From contig JBFHER010000025.1 in the NCBI GenBank assembly GCA_041584055.1, forward strand, positions 1-22,601: a DNA stretch of 22,601 nt, given 5' to 3'. The stretch's first letter is position 1. Every line of letters starts with the position of its first letter. The DNA comes from JBFHER01 sp041584055 (GTDB lineage Bacteria; Bacteroidota; Bacteroidia; Bacteroidales; UBA5342). The notes under the pieces are model-generated. The model was given only the letters and a program-made list of their open reading frames with translations, did not search any database and was not told where the DNA came from. Below are positions 21,061 to 22,601 of the stretch, piece by piece. The translations under genes and the position numbers were made by a program.

Positions 21061-22601
21061 TTATTCGATTTCCATCATTGGTTGCCATGAGCCGCTAACG
21101 CGTTTCTCAAACTTTAAGCCGCTGGCTGTTCTTGTTGCTTTCCATGAACCATCCGTATCCGGATCACCCCAGTAAAAAGCATCATTTTCATGTCCAACAT
21201 TGTTTTCTACCGCCAGGCGTCTGAAATTTCTGATATCACGATTTCCATCTACAACAACAGCTTTATTTCCCTGAACAACACCAGGGGTTACACCTGCAAA
21301 GTAATCCGGCAGGTATTCAGCTGTTTTATACCAATTTGTACCATCACAAATAATCGTCACATATCCGTACTGCACATCCACATTGGTCGTAAGTTGACCA
21401 TCAATCATTTCTCCAAGATCTCCATCGATCGTAACCGTTCCAAGACCAATGTTTTTTATTGTGTAACTTACACCAGGTGCAGTGGTCGCTGAAGGCAAGG
21501 TTAATGTAATTGTATTTCCAAGTGTTGGATTTGAAAGTATTACACCTTGATTCACAGTTGACAATGAGCTGTTAACTGAGTAAACACCCGGAAAGCTTGT
21601 GACTGTCTTATTACTTGTTACTGCACCATCAGCAATCTTTCCACTGGTAACAGCATTGTCAGCAATTTTAGCTTCAATCACTGCATCGTTGGCAATTAAA
21701 ACAGCACCACTAGCATTGATGGTTGCATCACCCGACATGGCGACGCCTTCCCAGCTATCTCCATCCGCCACCAGGATATTACCTGTGGTTTCAGTATCAG
21801 CACCACCGCCAACATTTGTTAATTCTCCCAGAGACTTGCTTCCAGCCGTTACAATTGCATCAGCATTGGCTTTCACCTGTGCATCCAGTAAATCATCGGC
21901 AGCTTTCAATGATGTTGCTGTGGATATGTAATTAGCACTTCCATTTGCTGAATAAGCGCCATTGCTCGCAAGACCTGCACCCGCTTGTGATGCATCCAGT
22001 TCTGTTTGTAGGTTACCATCGGCAGTTGCACGTGCTGTGCTCTCTGCTGCAACTGCATCTGCATTCGCTTTTGCCTGCGTATCCAATAAATCATCGGCAG
22101 CTTTCAGGCTTCCTGCACCGGAAATGTAATTGGCTGTTGCTGTAGCACTGTAAGAACCATCAGCTCCTAGCCCCGCACCTCCCTGCGTTGCATCCAACTC
22201 GGTTTGAACTGCGCCTGTCCCGGCTGCAATAGCATCCGTATTTGTTTTAACCTGAGCGTCCAGAAGTTCAGTTGCATTTTTAATGGTAGTTGCACCTCCG
22301 ATGTAATTAACACCACTACTTGCGGTGAATGTTCCGTCGGCATTCAGGCCAGCACCTGCTTCAACAGCATCCAGTTCTGATTGCATTGATACGTCAGCAT
22401 TTGAACGAGCCGTTGCTTCTACGACAATAGCATCTGCATTGGCTTTTGCCTGCGTATCCAATAAATCATCGGCAGCTTTCAGGCTTCCTGCACCGGAAAT
22501 GTAATTGGCTGTTGCTGTAGCACTGTAAGAACCATCAGCGCCTAGCCCGGCACCTCCCTGCGTTGCATCCAATTCGGTTTGAACTGCCGAATTATCACCA
22601 C
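21061..22601 (-). CDS. Repetitive fibre protein with phage-tail-fibre-like C-terminus (5' end outside window)
   Basis: The frame is open from the right edge to a TAA at 21061-21063, with 512 complete codons visible. The TTG at 22572 is not a credible start, because the frame continues upstream through GDNSAVQTE and the repeat pattern continues with it. Visible residues 9-255 are four repeats beginning ELDA and containing NYI and LLDxQxKxNxDA, predicted to be alpha-helical and probably coiled. Residues from about 256 (SLGELTNVGGG) form a beta-rich neck with SGDATINASG. AKIADNAVTSGKIADGAVTS repeats follow, then a module with YTIKNIGLGTVTIDG and DGTNWY, and a C-terminus with DIRNFRRLAV and WGDPDTDGSW. 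These resemble phage tail fibre and trimeric adhesin parts; whether it trimerises is inference. No sorting domain is visible at the C-terminus. It lies 39 bp upstream of the giant gene. Confidence 0.88.
   Translation of the reverse strand, partial: GDNSAVQTELDATQGGAGLGADGSYSATATANYISGAGSLKAADDLLDTQAKANADAIVVEATARSNADVSMQSELDAVEAGAGLNADGTFTASSGVNYIGGATTIKNATELLDAQVKTNTDAIAAGTGAVQTELDATQGGAGLGADGSYSATATANYISGAGSLKAADDLLDTQAKANADAVAAESTARATADGNLQTELDASQAGAGLASNGAYSANGSANYISTATSLKAADDLLDAQVKANADAIVTAGSKSLGELTNVGGGADTETTGNILVADGDSWEGVAMSGDATINASGAVLIANDAVIEAKIADNAVTSGKIADGAVTSNKTVTSFPGVYSVNSSLSTVNQGVILSNPTLGNTITLTLPSATTAPGVSYTIKNIGLGTVTIDGDLGEMIDGQLTTNVDVQYGYVTIICDGTNWYKTAEYLPDYFAGVTPGVVQGNKAVVVDGNRDIRNFRRLAVENNVGHENDAFYWGDPDTDGSWKATRTASGLKFEKRVSGSWQPMMEIE
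21064..21290 (-). other. C-terminal tip of the fibre protein
   Basis: Visible residues of about 437-512. NKAVVVDGNRDIRNFRRLAV is followed by NDAFYWGDPDTDGSWKATR and GLKFEKRVSGSWQPMMEIE. The 'GDPDTDGSW....L....R.SG.W' shape resembles C-terminal segments of phage fibre or structural proteins where the tip mediates binding. No type IX sorting domain, membrane anchor or intramolecular chaperone is visible. Confidence 0.55.
21325..21600 (-). other. Phage-tail-fibre-like beta module of the fibre protein
   Basis: Visible residues of about 334-425. The order is a TLPSATTAPGVSYTIKNIG segment, then GTVTIDGDLGEMIDGQ, then YGYVTIICDGTNWY. This 'TLP....YTIKN.G.GTVTID...ETIDG....DGTNWY' pattern is one I recognise from tail fibre and tail-associated proteins of phages and from some bacterial surface proteins. 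It is a beta-rich tip or shaft domain with no known enzymatic residues. Confidence 0.65.
21835..22002 (-). repeat. Fibre repeat 4, terminal (about 56 residues)
   Basis: Visible residues 200-255. Begins ELDASQAGAGLASNGAYS, contains SANYISTATSLKAADDLLD, and ends KANADAIVTAGSK before the neck. It is the most diverged repeat at its start but keeps the helical core. Confidence 0.85.
22003..22200 (-). repeat. Fibre repeat 3, long type (66 residues)
   Basis: Visible residues 134-199. Nearly identical to repeat 1 over its first 50 residues; the linker differs (AAESTARATADGNLQT). With repeat 2 it forms a 125-residue, 375-bp higher-order unit. Confidence 0.88.
22055..22212 (-). repeat. 158-bp direct repeat in the fibre gene, copy A
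   Basis: Matches copy B (22430-22587) at an offset of exactly 375 bp with four mismatches by eye: near 22066, and three between about 22165 and 22199. It spans the join between the end of repeat 2, the first part of repeat 3, and the start of its linker. Offset 375 is 125 codons, so frame is kept. Confidence 0.9.
22201..22377 (-). repeat. Fibre repeat 2, short type (59 residues)
   Basis: Visible residues 75-133. Begins ELDAVEAGAGLNADGTFT, contains GVNYIGGATTIKNATELLD, and ends AAGTGAVQT, lacking the EATARxxAD linker of the long type. The residues before repeat 1 at the window edge (GDNSAVQT) resemble this ending, so another short repeat probably lies just outside the window. Confidence 0.87.
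22378..22575 (-). repeat. Fibre repeat 1, long type (66 residues)
   Basis: Visible residues 9-74. Begins ELDATQGGAGLGADGSYS, contains ATANYISGAGSLKAADDLLD, and ends in the helical linker EATARSNADVSMQS. Its first 50 residues are identical to repeat 3 except for the last (DAI against DAV). Confidence 0.88.
22430..22587 (-). repeat. 158-bp direct repeat in the fibre gene, copy B
   Basis: Second copy of the 158-bp stretch, covering repeat 1 and the residues before it at the window edge. The near-identity at synonymous positions contrasts with the diverged repeats 2 and 4 and points to recent duplication or gene conversion. Confidence 0.9.

Noticed and set aside
21599..21931. Plus-strand frame of 110 codons opposite the fibre gene, rich in Ala, Ser and Pro
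   Set aside because: It is antisense to the repeats and neck, and its composition follows from the Ala/Asp/Gly-rich fibre codons. No independent support.
22570..22572. TTG at 22572 as the start of the fibre gene
   Set aside because: It lies inside a repeat motif (QTE-L-DATQ), and the frame stays open for nine more codons to the window edge with repeat-like sequence. The gene is cut by the window; this is not its start.
21061..22601. The right-hand gene as evidence for a prophage
   Set aside because: Tail-fibre-like modules also occur in bacterial surface proteins, and no other phage gene, integrase or attachment site is in view. The neighbour is a secreted Bacteroidota-type protein.

Overview
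The window is two genes on the minus strand, reading right to left, and holds almost no non-coding DNA. The organism is most likely a Bacteroidota bacterium, perhaps a marine or aquatic Cytophagales or Flavobacteriales relative. This rests on the tandem LamG plus Fn3-like architecture with its YYRFDQG and YYYRAY motifs, a signal peptide ending in LKAQS, weak or absent Shine-Dalgarno sequences, a 'choice-of-anchor Q' type beta-helix, and moderately AT-rich DNA. This is a family-level inference; the window has no rRNA or other taxonomic marker.

Right end (21061-22601): the 3' part of a fibre-like gene whose 5' end lies outside the window. It encodes alternating 66- and 59-residue repeats, then a neck and C-terminal modules that resemble phage tail fibres. 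One 158-bp stretch of its repeats occurs twice, 375 bp apart, with four mismatches, so this array looks young or actively homogenised.

Middle and left (1-21021): after a 39-bp gap, one uninterrupted 7,006-codon gene for a giant secreted protein. It has a signal peptide, then 16 tandem units. Each unit is one Concanavalin A-like LamG domain followed by one Fn3-like beta-sandwich, or by two in units 8, 9, 10, 13, 14 and 15. A right-handed beta-helix follows and is interrupted by a 17th LamG-like domain. Then come a divergent 18th LamG-like domain and a short C-terminal beta-rich module of the kind common in secreted Bacteroidota proteins. The stop codon occupies positions 1-3. I see no type IX secretion C-terminal sorting signal.

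The short gap and shared direction suggest one operon. Both products look like long, repetitive, non-enzymatic surface or extracellular proteins. A plausible but unproven reading is an adhesion or matrix system: a fibre with a phage-like tip made together with a giant multi-lectin cable. No RNA genes, mobile elements, CRISPR arrays or plus-strand genes are supported.
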